From UBA3700 sp964478025 (lineage in GTDB: Bacteria > Bacillota > Clostridia > Christensenellales > UBA3700): a DNA stretch of 54,234 bases. A program made the position numbers and the translations under genes. Below, in pieces: positions 9,011 to 17,762 of this stretch. The stretch lies in assembly GCA_964478025.1 (NCBI GenBank), contig CAYZGK010000011.1, positions 1 through 54,234 of the forward strand. The letters are read 5' to 3'. The notes under the pieces were generated by a model. The model did no database searches. It had not been told where the DNA came from and saw only the letters and a program-made list of their open reading frames with translations. The stretch's first letter is position 1; the number at the start of each line of letters is the position of its first letter.

Positions 9011-9490
9011 ATGAAGAAATTTTCAAAAATTTTGGCAATTACGCTTTTAGTAATTATGCTCGTTGCATGCTTTGTTGCATGTAAGCAAAACAAAGATGAA
9101 TTAACAGGTTCTGTAACTATTGTTTTATCGGACCCAGTTAATAATACTGATACAAAAGAATATGTAATAGATTTTAAGGGCTCTAATTTAACAGCAAATA
9201 GTAAAGTTTGTGATTTATTAGATTATGTAAAATCTTTAAGCAGTGATAATAAAAATCACATAGACTATACAGCAACTAATGGATATATGACAACTATTGG
9301 TAATTTAGTTCCAGAAGGTAAGTCGTATGTTGCACTATATACCTCTGTTGAAAAAGATAAGGATGTTTCAGAGTGGGCAATGCCAAGTAAAACTTATAAT
9401 AATGTAACAGTTTATTATTCAGGTGTTGGTATAAATGATATGACACTTGAAGCAGGTGCTGTATATTACTTTGAATTAACAACTTACTAA
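9011..9490 (+). CDS. DUF4430-like lipoprotein, probable ligand-binding partner of an ECF transporter
   Basis: Encodes 159 residues. The start is the ATG at 9011 (MKKFSKILAITLLVIML), which gives a proper signal peptide; an in-frame TTG at 8981 would spoil it. The lipobox LVACFVAC supports lipidation at a cysteine around position 20-24 and anchoring on the outer face of the membrane. The mature part, with VTIVLSD, SKVCDLLDYVKSL, NGYMTTIG and VGINDMTLEAGAVYYFEL, resembles the DUF4430/transcobalamin C-terminal-like fold. Such domains often neighbour ECF S components thought to import cobalamin or a related cofactor. Two nucleotides separate it from the next gene. The substrate is inferred, not shown. 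Confidence 0.8.
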   Translation: MKKFSKILAITLLVIMLVACFVACKQNKDELTGSVTIVLSDPVNNTDTKEYVIDFKGSNLTANSKVCDLLDYVKSLSSDNKNHIDYTATNGYMTTIGNLVPEGKSYVALYTSVEKDKDVSEWAMPSKTYNNVTVYYSGVGINDMTLEAGAVYYFELTTY

Positions 9491-9492
9491 TA

Positions 9493-10098
9493 TTGATTAA
9501 AACACGCGCAAAACAAGTAGCATTAATTGCCATAATGGCAGCCTTAATAGAGGGAGGGAAATGGGCTCTTATGTCTCTTCCAAATGTTGAGGTCGTCTCT
9601 TTGTTTTGCGCCTCTTTTGGTTATGCATTTGGACCACTTGGTATTATAGCTACATATATTTTTGTAACAATTGAAGTTTTCGAGTGGGGTTTTAATACAT
9701 GGGTAATTTCTTATTATATATACTGGCCTTTAATTGCGTTTATATTTTCTCTTTTAGGCCGATTTAACAATAATAAGAGAATAATATCCACTATTATAAT
9801 ATGTTTATTAACAGCATTTTTTGGAGTGCTAACAAGTGCTGTAGATACTGGAATTTTTACAGGTACGATAACATGGGAGAGATTTTCTATTATGTATGTA
9901 AGGGGAATTTGGTACTATGTTGTTCAGTTTACTTGTAATTTACTTTTATTTTTAACGGTTTATAAGCCACTAACTGATTTTCTTGTTAAAAAAATTAAGC
10001 CTAAATTTTACGATACGAAAGATAAACTTTCAAAACTGGAAATCTTAGAGAAGTTTTCTAAAGATGATTCAAATGAAATTAAGGATAATAATCAATAA
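9493..10098 (+). CDS. ECF transporter S component
   Basis: A 201-residue integral membrane protein with about six hydrophobic segments. It has the family look of an ECF S component, with conserved AALIEGGKWALMSLPNVEVVSLF near the N-terminus and YYIYWPLIAFIFSLLGRF in the middle. S components bind a vitamin or metal and dock on a shared EcfA/A'/T module, which is not in this window, so this would be a group II system. The start is a TTG two bases after the previous stop, without an obvious Shine-Dalgarno, so translational coupling is likely. The upstream lipoprotein and leader RNA suggest a vitamin substrate, possibly corrinoid. Specificity is unknown. Confidence 0.82.
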   Translation: MIKTRAKQVALIAIMAALIEGGKWALMSLPNVEVVSLFCASFGYAFGPLGIIATYIFVTIEVFEWGFNTWVISYYIYWPLIAFIFSLLGRFNNNKRIISTIIICLLTAFFGVLTSAVDTGIFTGTITWERFSIMYVRGIWYYVVQFTCNLLLFLTVYKPLTDFLVKKIKPKFYDTKDKLSKLEILEKFSKDDSNEIKDNNQ

Positions 10099-10123
10099 TT
10101 TTTATTTCTTGCAATGAAATATG

Positions 10124-10151
10124 TTGATAATGTATTATATTATTATATAAA
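10124..10151 (+). promoter_or_regulatory. promoter of the acidic-repeat surface protein gene
   Basis: TTGATA (10124-10129), 16-bp spacer, TATAAA (10146-10151) in a very AT-rich stretch. A GGAG lies before the ATG at 10182. Confidence 0.45.
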
Positions 10152-10181
10152 TAAAATAAAAATATATATGGAGTAAAAATT

Positions 10182-11921
10182 ATGAAAAAAAGAGATGACA
10201 TTGATGATGAAATCATTGACGACATTGATGATGAAGTTGTTGACGATGAAATAGTTGACGACGAAATCGTAGATGATGAAGTTGAAGATGTAGTTGAAGT
10301 TCAAGACGATGAGGAAGAAGATGCAGATTATGCAATGGTTGAAGCCCCATCAGGAAAAGGTTTAAAATCCAATCAAAAGAACAATAAAAAGAAATTAGGC
10401 AAAGGCGCTAAAGCAGGAATTATTACGGCTGTGGTTGTGGTGGTTCTTGTAGTTGCGTTTATTGTTGAAGAATTTTTCTTAGGCTTAGCTGGCATTTTTG
10501 GAAAGAAAACACAAATTGTTGCAGGAAAGTTTGATTTAATTTTATCTTTAAATGGATATAACCAAGAGCCAAATATAAGTAGTATTAAATTAAAAGAGGG
10601 TGCAACTGAGGACCATATTATTTCAGTAAGTGAAATGTTATCAGAATCTGGAATTAGTGGAGCAACAGGCACTGGCAACACAGAGTTTGCAGCAGCATTA
10701 TATAGTTTAGCAGTAACAAACTATAGAAACGTAAACGGAACTGGTTGGAACTGTTATACAGATTCAGATGTATATGCTAAAAACGTTAAAGCTTTAGGAG
10801 CTTTTACGTTTGAAAGTTTTAATGTAGGTGTTCGTGCTGCTTATAACCAAGGAAATATGCAAAGCAATTACGCTGCACATAAGGCTGCTGGAATAGACAA
10901 CTATTTCTCTCAAACAATATCTGGTGTAACAAAGTTAGATATAGGTTCAGTTCCTAGTACTATTACAGACACATTAAAATCTAACTTTGGATATAACAAT
11001 CAAGAGTTTTTATATGACAACGTTTATGCTTTAAGAAGAGGTGTAAATGGCGGTGCTACATTCTATGGCGACACAGATCCAGAGGGTTACTACTACTTAA
11101 TGGGTGCATATAATGAAACATTTGAAGATAAATGTTTTAATAAGTTTAAGACAAATGATCCTAAATCAATTAAAACTGAACAAGGTTATGATGCAAAGTC
11201 ATCATATATTCACTACTATGATGCAGAAACAGATGCAGTTGCAAAGGATCTAGATTATATTGAAACGCCAGCAAATGTTATTAATACATCAAGAAAAGCA
11301 TGGGATACACTTAATACTTATTACCAATATGCATATAAATTAAAACCATATGATTTAGAAGAAAACTACTATGCTGGTAACTATGGAACAGGTTGGGCTG
11401 CATATGATTTTAGAGAAGAATATCTAGATGATTCAACAGAGATCTCTTACGATAAGAAAACAGGAGTTTACACAATTAACTACGTAGTTAAAGAAGAAAA
11501 AGTTGATGATGCTTGTGTATTTGCTAAAGGAAGCTTAATTAAAGATACTAAAGACTATATTATGATGCAAACTCCAACTTATACTTTACAAATTAATAAA
11601 GTTGAAATTTGGGAAAGCGGATTAATCAAGAGCTGGGAAAGACAAGAAACTGTAGCTTCAGAACAAAAGGCTAAATTGGTTGTAATTACAGGTGTATGTA
11701 ATGGTGGCGGTGGTACAACAAACCACACATACCAAACATTCTCTTATGAAGAAATTGACTATAGTCCACTTGCATTAGCAGCAAGAGTATGGCCACAAAT
11801 CGGACAAGATGTTGCAGGAGAATATAAGCAAGATTTATCTAACTATATGGATTTTGATACTTATAAGACTTACATCTTAAAGCAAGCAAATAAGAGATTT
11901 GGTACTGAATTTGCAGTTTAA
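10182..11921 (+). CDS. membrane-anchored surface protein with acidic cytoplasmic repeats, function unknown
   Basis: 579 residues. Residues 3-50 are almost pure Asp/Glu/Ile/Val, built from degenerate VVDDEIVDDE-type repeats. A lysine-rich stretch (NQKNNKKKLGKG) and one hydrophobic helix (about 83-105, IITAVVVVVLVVAFIV) follow. This predicts a short acidic inside tail and a large outside domain. The outer part is rich in Tyr/Asn with no motif I recognise; phrases such as SNYAAHKAAGIDNYF and NFGYNNQEFLYDNVYALRRG may be diagnostic for relatives. Codon use matches its neighbours. The gene lies between vitamin-uptake genes and a sugar-activation block. It is one of three proteins here with this charged-tail, single-helix, large-ectodomain plan. 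Confidence 0.75.
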   Translation: MKKRDDIDDEIIDDIDDEVVDDEIVDDEIVDDEVEDVVEVQDDEEEDADYAMVEAPSGKGLKSNQKNNKKKLGKGAKAGIITAVVVVVLVVAFIVEEFFLGLAGIFGKKTQIVAGKFDLILSLNGYNQEPNISSIKLKEGATEDHIISVSEMLSESGISGATGTGNTEFAAALYSLAVTNYRNVNGTGWNCYTDSDVYAKNVKALGAFTFESFNVGVRAAYNQGNMQSNYAAHKAAGIDNYFSQTISGVTKLDIGSVPSTITDTLKSNFGYNNQEFLYDNVYALRRGVNGGATFYGDTDPEGYYYLMGAYNETFEDKCFNKFKTNDPKSIKTEQGYDAKSSYIHYYDAETDAVAKDLDYIETPANVINTSRKAWDTLNTYYQYAYKLKPYDLEENYYAGNYGTGWAAYDFREEYLDDSTEISYDKKTGVYTINYVVKEEKVDDACVFAKGSLIKDTKDYIMMQTPTYTLQINKVEIWESGLIKSWERQETVASEQKAKLVVITGVCNGGGGTTNHTYQTFSYEEIDYSPLALAARVWPQIGQDVAGEYKQDLSNYMDFDTYKTYILKQANKRFGTEFAV

Positions 11922-11938
11922 TTTATAAAAAGCAAGGG

Positions 11939-11970
11939 TGTCGCATGGTGAAAACCATGCGACATTTATC
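11939..11970 (+). terminator. GAAA-loop hairpin between the surface protein and the NahK-like gene
   Basis: TGTCGCATGGT (11939-11949) pairs perfectly with ACCATGCGACA (11954-11964) around a GAAA loop. Only a weak T-rich stretch (TTTATCT) follows. It may be a partial terminator. Its 3' edge is just 11 nt from the next start codon, leaving no room for a Shine-Dalgarno. Confidence 0.6.
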
Positions 11971-11975
11971 TAAAA

Positions 11976-13058
11976 ATGGATATTAAAAATATAATTAACA
12001 AATTTGATATGACAGAAAATGTTATTAGTGTGGAGCCGTTTGGTAATGGTCACATTAATGACACTTTTTTATTAAAGACTGAAAATGGCGACTTTGTTTT
12101 GCAAAATTTAAATACAAAAGTATTTAAGAAGTATGATGGTTTATCTAATAATATTACTTTAGTTACAACACATATAAATAATCAAATAATTGCAAAAAAT
12201 GGTCATTTAACAAAAGAGGCTTTAATATATATTCCATGTAAAGATGGAAAATATTATTACTATGATAAAGGTAATTGTTATAGAATAAGAAATTTAATTC
12301 CAGATTCTGTAGTTTACCAACAATCAGATGATGTTTGTATATTACAAGAAGCTGGTAAATGTCTTGGAGAGTTTATAGAAAAGTTAGATAATTTTGATGC
12401 TAAAGCCTTATGTGAGGTAATTCCAAATTTCCATAATACATCATCAAGATATAAAGATTTTAAAAGATCTGTTGAAAAGCATTTAGCAAATAAGAATAAT
12501 AAAGCAATTAAAGAAATAAAATTTGTAAAAGAAAGAGCAGATTTAACCGGCGAAATTGTAGATAAATTAGAAACTGGAGAACTTCCTTTAAGAGTAACTC
12601 ATAATGATACCAAGTTAAATAATATTTTATTTGATTCAAAGACAAATAAAGCATTATGTCTTATAGATTTAGATACAATAATGCCAGGAAGTTTATTGTA
12701 TGATTTTGGTGATGCAATAAGAATATCTTGTTCAACAGCCGAAGAAGATGAGCAAAATCTAGATAAAGTTCATTTTAATATTGAAAGTTATGATGCATTT
12801 ACAAAAGGTTTTATAGGTGCAGTTAAAGATAAAATAACACCACTTGAGGTTGAAATGTTGCATAAAGGTGCAATAATCATGACCTATGAGTGTGGTATGA
12901 GATTCTTGGCAGATTATTTAGATGGCGATATATATTTTAAGGTAGATAGAGAAAGCCATAATTTAGATAGAGCTAGAACTCAATTTAAAATGGTAGAAGA
13001 AATGGAGCAAAGGCAGGAAGAAATGAAAGCCATTGCTTATAAATATTATAAAAACTAA
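11976..13058 (+). CDS. NahK-like N-acetylhexosamine/hexose 1-kinase (APH fold)
   Basis: A 360-residue phosphotransferase of the aminoglycoside phosphotransferase fold, resembling N-acetylhexosamine 1-kinases. It begins with the typical ISVEPFGNGHINDTFLL nucleotide-loop region. The catalytic loop RVTHNDTKLNNILFD (HxDxxxxN) is at about residues 207-221, and the metal-binding segment is CLIDLDTIMPGSLLYDFGDAIR. Such kinases make sugar-1-phosphates from GalNAc, GlcNAc or related hexoses liberated from host or milk glycans. Translational overlap with galE (TAATG) fits that role: a sugar-1-phosphate is made, then the UDP-sugar is epimerised. No Shine-Dalgarno is visible before the ATG. Confidence 0.82.
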   Translation: MDIKNIINKFDMTENVISVEPFGNGHINDTFLLKTENGDFVLQNLNTKVFKKYDGLSNNITLVTTHINNQIIAKNGHLTKEALIYIPCKDGKYYYYDKGNCYRIRNLIPDSVVYQQSDDVCILQEAGKCLGEFIEKLDNFDAKALCEVIPNFHNTSSRYKDFKRSVEKHLANKNNKAIKEIKFVKERADLTGEIVDKLETGELPLRVTHNDTKLNNILFDSKTNKALCLIDLDTIMPGSLLYDFGDAIRISCSTAEEDEQNLDKVHFNIESYDAFTKGFIGAVKDKITPLEVEMLHKGAIIMTYECGMRFLADYLDGDIYFKVDRESHNLDRARTQFKMVEEMEQRQEEMKAIAYKYYKN

Positions 13059-13069
13059 TGGAGGATAAA

Positions 13070-14086
13070 ATGAGCGTATTAGTTACAGGAGGAGCTGGAT
13101 ATATTGGCTCACATACAGTAATAGAATTAATAGAAAATGGATATGATGTTGTCGTTGTAGACAATTTATGTAATTCAAAGAAAGTAGCTTTGGAGAGAGT
13201 TGAAAAAATCGTTGGTAAAAAGATTAAGTTTTATCAAGAAAATGTTTGTGATTTAGAAAAAATTAGAGACATATTCAAAAAAGAGAACATTGACTCAGTA
13301 ATTCATTTTGCCGGGTTAAAGGCAGTAGGAGAAAGCTGTAGAAAGCCATTAGAGTATTATCAAAACAACTTAATATCAACATTAACTCTTATTCAAGTAA
13401 TGAGAGAATTTAATTGTAAGAATATTGTATTTTCTTCATCAGCAACTGTATATGGTCAACCAAAGAGTGTTCCAATTAAAGAAGACTTCCCATTAGGACC
13501 AACAACAAATCCTTATGGTTCTACAAAGTTAATGATAGAAGATATGTTAAGAGATATATATAAAGCAGATAATTCTTTCAATATTGCGCTACTTAGATAT
13601 TTCAATCCAATTGGAGCTCATAAGAGTGGCTTAATTGGTGAAGATCCTAACGGAATACCAAATAACTTAATGCCATATATTACTCAAGTTGCAATTGGTA
13701 AATTAGAAAAACTTCATGTATTTGGTAATGATTATCCAACTCATGATGGAACAGGTGTAAGAGATTATATTCACGTTGTTGATTTAGCAAGAGGACATAT
13801 TTGTGCATTAAAGAAATTAGAGACAAAGCCAGGACTTGTTACATATAACTTAGGAACAGGAAAAGGATATAGCGTACTTGATATGGTAAAGGCTTTTGAA
13901 AAGGCTTCTGGAAAGAAAATTCCTTATGTTATTGACCCAAGAAGACCTGGAGATGTTCCAGAGTGTTATGCAGATCCAACAAAGGCAAAAGAAGAAATTG
14001 GTTTTGAGTGTAAATATGATTTAGAGGAAATGTGTAAAGATAGCTGGAGATGGCAAAGTACTAACCCTAAAGGTTATGGGGACTAA
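13070..14086 (+). CDS. galE: UDP-glucose/UDP-GlcNAc 4-epimerase
   Basis: The start is taken at the ATG at 13070 because GGAGG (13060-13064) sits 5 nt before it and the protein then starts MSVLVTGGAGYIGSH, 338 residues, the standard GalE length. An earlier in-frame ATG at 13058 overlaps the kinase stop. The NAD-binding GGAGYIGSH, the SSSATVYG serine motif and the YGSTKL YxxxK catalytic pair are all present, and ALLRYFNPIGAH and VRDYIHVVDLA are GalE signatures. It interconverts UDP-Glc/UDP-Gal and possibly the N-acetyl forms in the cytoplasm. It works with the upstream kinase in galactose or hexosamine entry, and could also supply UDP-sugars for surface polysaccharide. Confidence 0.95.
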   Translation: MSVLVTGGAGYIGSHTVIELIENGYDVVVVDNLCNSKKVALERVEKIVGKKIKFYQENVCDLEKIRDIFKKENIDSVIHFAGLKAVGESCRKPLEYYQNNLISTLTLIQVMREFNCKNIVFSSSATVYGQPKSVPIKEDFPLGPTTNPYGSTKLMIEDMLRDIYKADNSFNIALLRYFNPIGAHKSGLIGEDPNGIPNNLMPYITQVAIGKLEKLHVFGNDYPTHDGTGVRDYIHVVDLARGHICALKKLETKPGLVTYNLGTGKGYSVLDMVKAFEKASGKKIPYVIDPRRPGDVPECYADPTKAKEEIGFECKYDLEEMCKDSWRWQSTNPKGYGD

Positions 14087-14091
14087 TTTTG

Positions 14092-14120
14092 TTGCAAAAA
14101 CATACTATATAAAATATAAT
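14092..14120 (+). promoter_or_regulatory. promoter of the nucleotide-sugar dehydratase gene
   Basis: TTGCAA (14092-14097), 17-bp spacer, TATAAT (14115-14120), then AAGGAG before the ATG at 14147. The dehydratase gene therefore has its own start rather than depending on galE read-through. Confidence 0.7.
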
Positions 14121-14146
14121 GTTAAGGCTTATTTAAGGAGTTTTAG

Positions 14147-16111
14147 ATGCTTAGACGTAGATTAAATAGAAATTCTTACGCTATAAGAACAGTTAGGGAA
14201 GTTGGCATACTAGTAATGGATGTTGCTATTGTATGTTTAACTTTTATTATTTCATTAATTTTAGGTGAAATATATGTTCTTAAGGCTGATGTTGATATTG
14301 ATATATGGTCAGGAGCTATAAAGGCAATAGCTGCAATAATAGTATTATACGGCTTATCATTCTGGGCTTTTAGAGTATTTAAGGTAGTTTGGAGATATGC
14401 TAAAATCAAGGATTATTTAAGAATTTTAGGTGCTTCAGTTGTTGCATTTACAATTTTTATATTATTAGATCAAAGATTTGATTTTATTAATAATGATGTT
14501 CAAGTACATACATCACCTACACATCAACAAGATTATAAAGTTTATCCAGTTTATATAATTTTCTTTAGTATGTCTAATTTAGTGTTATTCGTAACTAGAG
14601 CAATTTATGAACTAATATTTAACTATACAAGAAATAAAATTGAGTTAAAACCAAGAAGAAAAACCTTAGTTATTGGGGCGGGATTAAGTGGAAGTTCATT
14701 AATAGAAGACTTAATGAGACCAGAAAGTATTTATGAACCTATTTGTATACTTGATGATGATAAAGACAAAATGGGTAGAATAATTAACGATGTTGAAGTT
14801 GTTGGTACAATTAGTGAACTAGAAAGTGTAGTTAAAAAATATGATATAAATACTATTATATTTGCAATTCCATCAATGCCTGCAGATAAGAGAAAGGAAG
14901 TTTTAAATGTTTGTGCTAAAACTGGATGTAGAGTAAAAGTTTTACCATTCTTTACTGAGATTGTAGACAACATGGGAATGACTCAACAAATGAGAGATAT
15001 TAACATTGATGATCTTTTAGGTAGAGAGAGTATTTCTTTTGATAATCAAACTATATCTGACTTAATTAAAGGCAAGGTTGTAATGGTCACAGGCGGTGGC
15101 GGTTCAATTGGTTCAGAACTTTGTCGTCAAATTTGGGCATATGGAGCAAAAAGATTAATTATCGTAGATGTATACGAAAATTCAACATACAATATCCAAC
15201 AAGAGCTTTTAAGAAAGTATGGAAGAGATATAGATTTATTTGCTGAAATAGTTTCAATAACAGATAAAGGTGAACTTGAAAAAGTGTTTATGCAACATAG
15301 ACCTGAAATTATTTTCCATGCGGCGGCACATAAACATGTTCCATTAATGGAATCAGAGCCAGTAGAAGCTGTAAAGAACAATGTATTTGGAACATTAAAT
15401 GTAGTTGAGCTTGCTGCTAAATATAAAGTAAAGAAATTTATAATGATATCTACAGACAAGGCTGTAAATCCTACTAACGTAATGGGTGCTACAAAGAGAT
15501 GTTGTGAAAAAATAGTTCAAATGATGTCTCAAAAGGATAATGAAACAACATTTGCCGCTGTAAGATTTGGAAATGTTCTAGGAAGTAATGGTTCAGTTAT
15601 TCCTTTATTTGAGTCTCAAATCAAGGCAGGTGGCCCAGTAACAATTACTCACCCAGACATTATAAGATACTTTATGACAATCCCAGAGGCAGTATCACTG
15701 GTTTTACAAGCAGGAGCATTTGCTCAAGGTGGAGAAATATTCGTACTAAATATGGGTGAGCCTGTTAAGATTCAAACATTAGCTGAAAATGTTATTAGAA
15801 TGATGGGACATATTCCAAATGGAGACATAAAGATCGTTTATACAGGTTTAAGACCAGGCGAGAAGTTATATGAGGAATTATTAATGGCAGAAGAAGGATT
15901 AAAAGAAACTGCCAACGAAAAAATTAAGATTGGAAAACTTGCAAACATAGACATTGAAGAGTTTACAAAAGAATTGGATAATATGCGTGAAATCTGTAAA
16001 ACAAATGACAAGTTAGAAGTTATTGAGCAATTGAAAATTCTAGTTCCAACGTTCCATCATGATAGAGCCTTCTTTGATAAATTAGAAGAAAAGGCAAATT
16101 CTAAAGAATAA
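14147..16111 (+). CDS. membrane-bound UDP-GlcNAc 4,6-dehydratase (CapD/PglF/WbpM type)
   Basis: A 654-residue polysaccharide-biosynthesis enzyme. Four hydrophobic segments in the first 150 residues anchor it in the membrane. A first Rossmann-like domain (TLVIGAGLSGSSLIEDL) follows, then the catalytic SDR domain starting VVMVTGGGGSIGSELCRQI. The motif STDKAVNPTNVMGATKR carries the MxxxK variant typical of this subfamily in place of YxxxK. C-terminal YTGLRPGEKLYEELL is also family-typical. It converts UDP-GlcNAc to a 4-keto-6-deoxy sugar, the first step to bacillosamine-type or 6-deoxy-amino sugars for surface glycans or glycoproteins. No aminotransferase or glycosyltransferase adjoins it here. 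Confidence 0.92.
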   Translation: MLRRRLNRNSYAIRTVREVGILVMDVAIVCLTFIISLILGEIYVLKADVDIDIWSGAIKAIAAIIVLYGLSFWAFRVFKVVWRYAKIKDYLRILGASVVAFTIFILLDQRFDFINNDVQVHTSPTHQQDYKVYPVYIIFFSMSNLVLFVTRAIYELIFNYTRNKIELKPRRKTLVIGAGLSGSSLIEDLMRPESIYEPICILDDDKDKMGRIINDVEVVGTISELESVVKKYDINTIIFAIPSMPADKRKEVLNVCAKTGCRVKVLPFFTEIVDNMGMTQQMRDINIDDLLGRESISFDNQTISDLIKGKVVMVTGGGGSIGSELCRQIWAYGAKRLIIVDVYENSTYNIQQELLRKYGRDIDLFAEIVSITDKGELEKVFMQHRPEIIFHAAAHKHVPLMESEPVEAVKNNVFGTLNVVELAAKYKVKKFIMISTDKAVNPTNVMGATKRCCEKIVQMMSQKDNETTFAAVRFGNVLGSNGSVIPLFESQIKAGGPVTITHPDIIRYFMTIPEAVSLVLQAGAFAQGGEIFVLNMGEPVKIQTLAENVIRMMGHIPNGDIKIVYTGLRPGEKLYEELLMAEEGLKETANEKIKIGKLANIDIEEFTKELDNMREICKTNDKLEVIEQLKILVPTFHHDRAFFDKLEEKANSKE

Positions 16112-16132
16112 CAATAATTAAAAGAATACAAG

Positions 16133-16163
16133 TAAGAGCTTTCATCGTAAGGCTCTTATTTTT
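16133..16163 (+). terminator. intrinsic terminator of the dehydratase gene
   Basis: TAAGAGC (16133-16139) pairs with GCTCTTA (16152-16158), followed by TTTTTG. Confidence 0.8.
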
Positions 16164-16183
16164 GTTGATAAATATTAACTATG

Positions 16184-16284
16184 AATATTATCAAAGAATG
16201 TTTTGACAAATGTATATTTGATAATATTATGTTGCCTTTATAAAGGGATTTTACCATAATATTATCAAAGAATGTTTTGACAAA
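16184..16284 (+). repeat. 27-bp direct repeats plus an inverted copy at the ATPase promoter
   Basis: Identical 27-bp copies lie at 16184-16210 and 16258-16284, each starting AATATTATCAAAGAATG and ending TTTTGACAAA. A 12-bp inverted copy of AATATTATCAAA is at 16217-16228, and 16217-16230 with 16256-16269 form a perfect 14-bp dyad. Copy 1 contains the -35, the inverted copy covers the -10, and copy 2 runs up to the ribosome binding site. This is a classic operator layout for tight repression. Confidence 0.88.
16203..16230 (+). promoter_or_regulatory. promoter of the archaeal-type ATPase gene
   Basis: TTGACA (16203-16208), 16-bp spacer, TATTAT (16225-16230). The -35 is part of repeat copy 1 and the -10 part of the inverted copy. 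Confidence 0.7.
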
Positions 16285-16296
16285 AAGAGGTTTGAT

Positions 16297-17688
16297 ATGT
16301 TTTTTGGAAGAGAAGAAGAGTTAAAAGAGTTATCTTTAAGATATAATTCTAACCACTTTGAAATGGGAATAGTTTATGGTGCTCGAAGAATTGGAAAAAC
16401 AACATTATTAAAAGAATCCGTTAAAAATAAAGATTATTTTTATTTTCAAGCTAAAGATTCAAATGATTATGATAATCTTAAATCTTTCTCTATGCAGGTG
16501 AATAAATTGATCGGTATACCTTATAATAGCGTTTATGCTTCTTTTTCAGAGGGATTTGATAATTTAATCAAGTATGCAAATGAAAAGGCTTTTGTTATTA
16601 TTATAGACGAGATAGCCTATTTGGCTAAGGCTGATAAAGGTTTTTTATCTGAATTACAATTCTATATTGATGACAAATTTAAAAATACAAAAATTAAACT
16701 TATATTATCTGGTAGTAATATTTCATTTATGAAGGAAATATTGAAAGATAAAAGGTCTCCACTTTTTCAAAGAAGTACATTTCAAATGCACGTTACAAAA
16801 TTACAGTTTTCGGCAGCATTGAAATTTTTAGAGGGAATTTCAAAAGAAGATAGTATAAAATATTTGTCAATTTTTGGTACTCACCCATATTATCTTGAAA
16901 TGATAGATAAAAATGCTTCATTTGATGAAAATATAAAGAGATTATTATTTAGTAAGTTTGGAAATCTACTTGATGCTCCAGATAAGGTTTTGCCAAGTGC
17001 TTCATCTGATCAAACAACCTACAATACAATATTAAAAGCCATTGCGAATCGTAAGCGTTCAAATAGGGAAATAGCTGTTTATTTAAATAAACCAGATAAT
17101 TATGTTGCAGCGTATTTACCAAGACTTGTTGAAAATGAAACAATAGAAAAACGTGAGGCTTTTAATAGAAATCAAAAATTAAATTACTATGAAATATCAG
17201 ATAACCTTCTTAGATTTTGGTATAAATTTATCTTTGATAAAAAAGATGAGATTGCTCTTGGCTTAGGTGATGTTTTATTTGAAGAGAATAAAGGCGAAAT
17301 AGACAATTTTATCGCCCATGGATTTGAGGATGTAGCTATTAGTTACTTAACTGAGAAAAACGTAAAAGGAGAGCTTTCATACTATTTTGAGCCAATTAGA
17401 AATTATAAAGTTGAAAATTCAAAATTAGGTCGTTTAATAGAGTTAGATGGACTTGCTAAAGGTATTGGTAAGAGCGAGGATCATTTAATGGTTATTGAAT
17501 GTAAATATAGAAAAAATCCTTTCTCAAAAGAAATGTTGGAAAAATTAAAAGAAAGCGTTTCTATATTTGATGGTTATAAAAGTGTTGATTATTATTTATT
17601 CTCAAAATCAGGTTTTTCAGCAGAAGTAATGAATATAAAGGATAAAAACATTCATTTAATTCCTTTGGATAAATTATTTGAAAATTAA
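16297..17688 (+). CDS. archaeal-type AAA ATPase (ATPase_2 plus DUF234-like C-terminus)
   Basis: 463 residues. It opens with FFGREEELKEL, then Walker A GARRIGKT (28-35), Walker B VIIIDEIAYL (about 100-109) and a LSGSNISFM sensor. A winged-helix region (RSNREIAVYLNKPDNYVAAYL) follows. The C-terminal part has NYYEISDNLLRFWYKFIF and a PD-(D/E)XK-like LIELDGL ... LMVIECKYRK. This is the ATPase_2/DUF234 family, best known from archaea and scattered in anaerobic bacteria, with no agreed function. It is clearly paralogous to the protein at 28478 along its length. Ribosome binding site AAGAGG is directly preceded by repeat copy 2, so self-regulation is plausible. Confidence 0.88.
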   Translation: MFFGREEELKELSLRYNSNHFEMGIVYGARRIGKTTLLKESVKNKDYFYFQAKDSNDYDNLKSFSMQVNKLIGIPYNSVYASFSEGFDNLIKYANEKAFVIIIDEIAYLAKADKGFLSELQFYIDDKFKNTKIKLILSGSNISFMKEILKDKRSPLFQRSTFQMHVTKLQFSAALKFLEGISKEDSIKYLSIFGTHPYYLEMIDKNASFDENIKRLLFSKFGNLLDAPDKVLPSASSDQTTYNTILKAIANRKRSNREIAVYLNKPDNYVAAYLPRLVENETIEKREAFNRNQKLNYYEISDNLLRFWYKFIFDKKDEIALGLGDVLFEENKGEIDNFIAHGFEDVAISYLTEKNVKGELSYYFEPIRNYKVENSKLGRLIELDGLAKGIGKSEDHLMVIECKYRKNPFSKEMLEKLKESVSIFDGYKSVDYYLFSKSGFSAEVMNIKDKNIHLIPLDKLFEN

Positions 17689-17709
17689 ATTTGATTTTTG
17701 TTTGGTTAA

Positions 17710-17746
17710 AAAGGCCGCTTTGAATTAATCATTGCGGCCTTTTTTT
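17710..17746. terminator. bidirectional intrinsic terminator
   Basis: AAAGGCCGC (17710-17718) pairs with GCGGCCTTT (17734-17742), followed by more T residues. It lies between the convergent ATPase and surface-protein genes. Confidence 0.88.
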
Positions 17747-17762
17747 TAGTAATTAATTATAA

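Noticed and set aside
15127..15459. A 110-codon minus-strand ORF inside the nucleotide-sugar dehydratase gene
   Set aside because: Fully antisense to a well-conserved catalytic domain; no ribosome binding site or homology.
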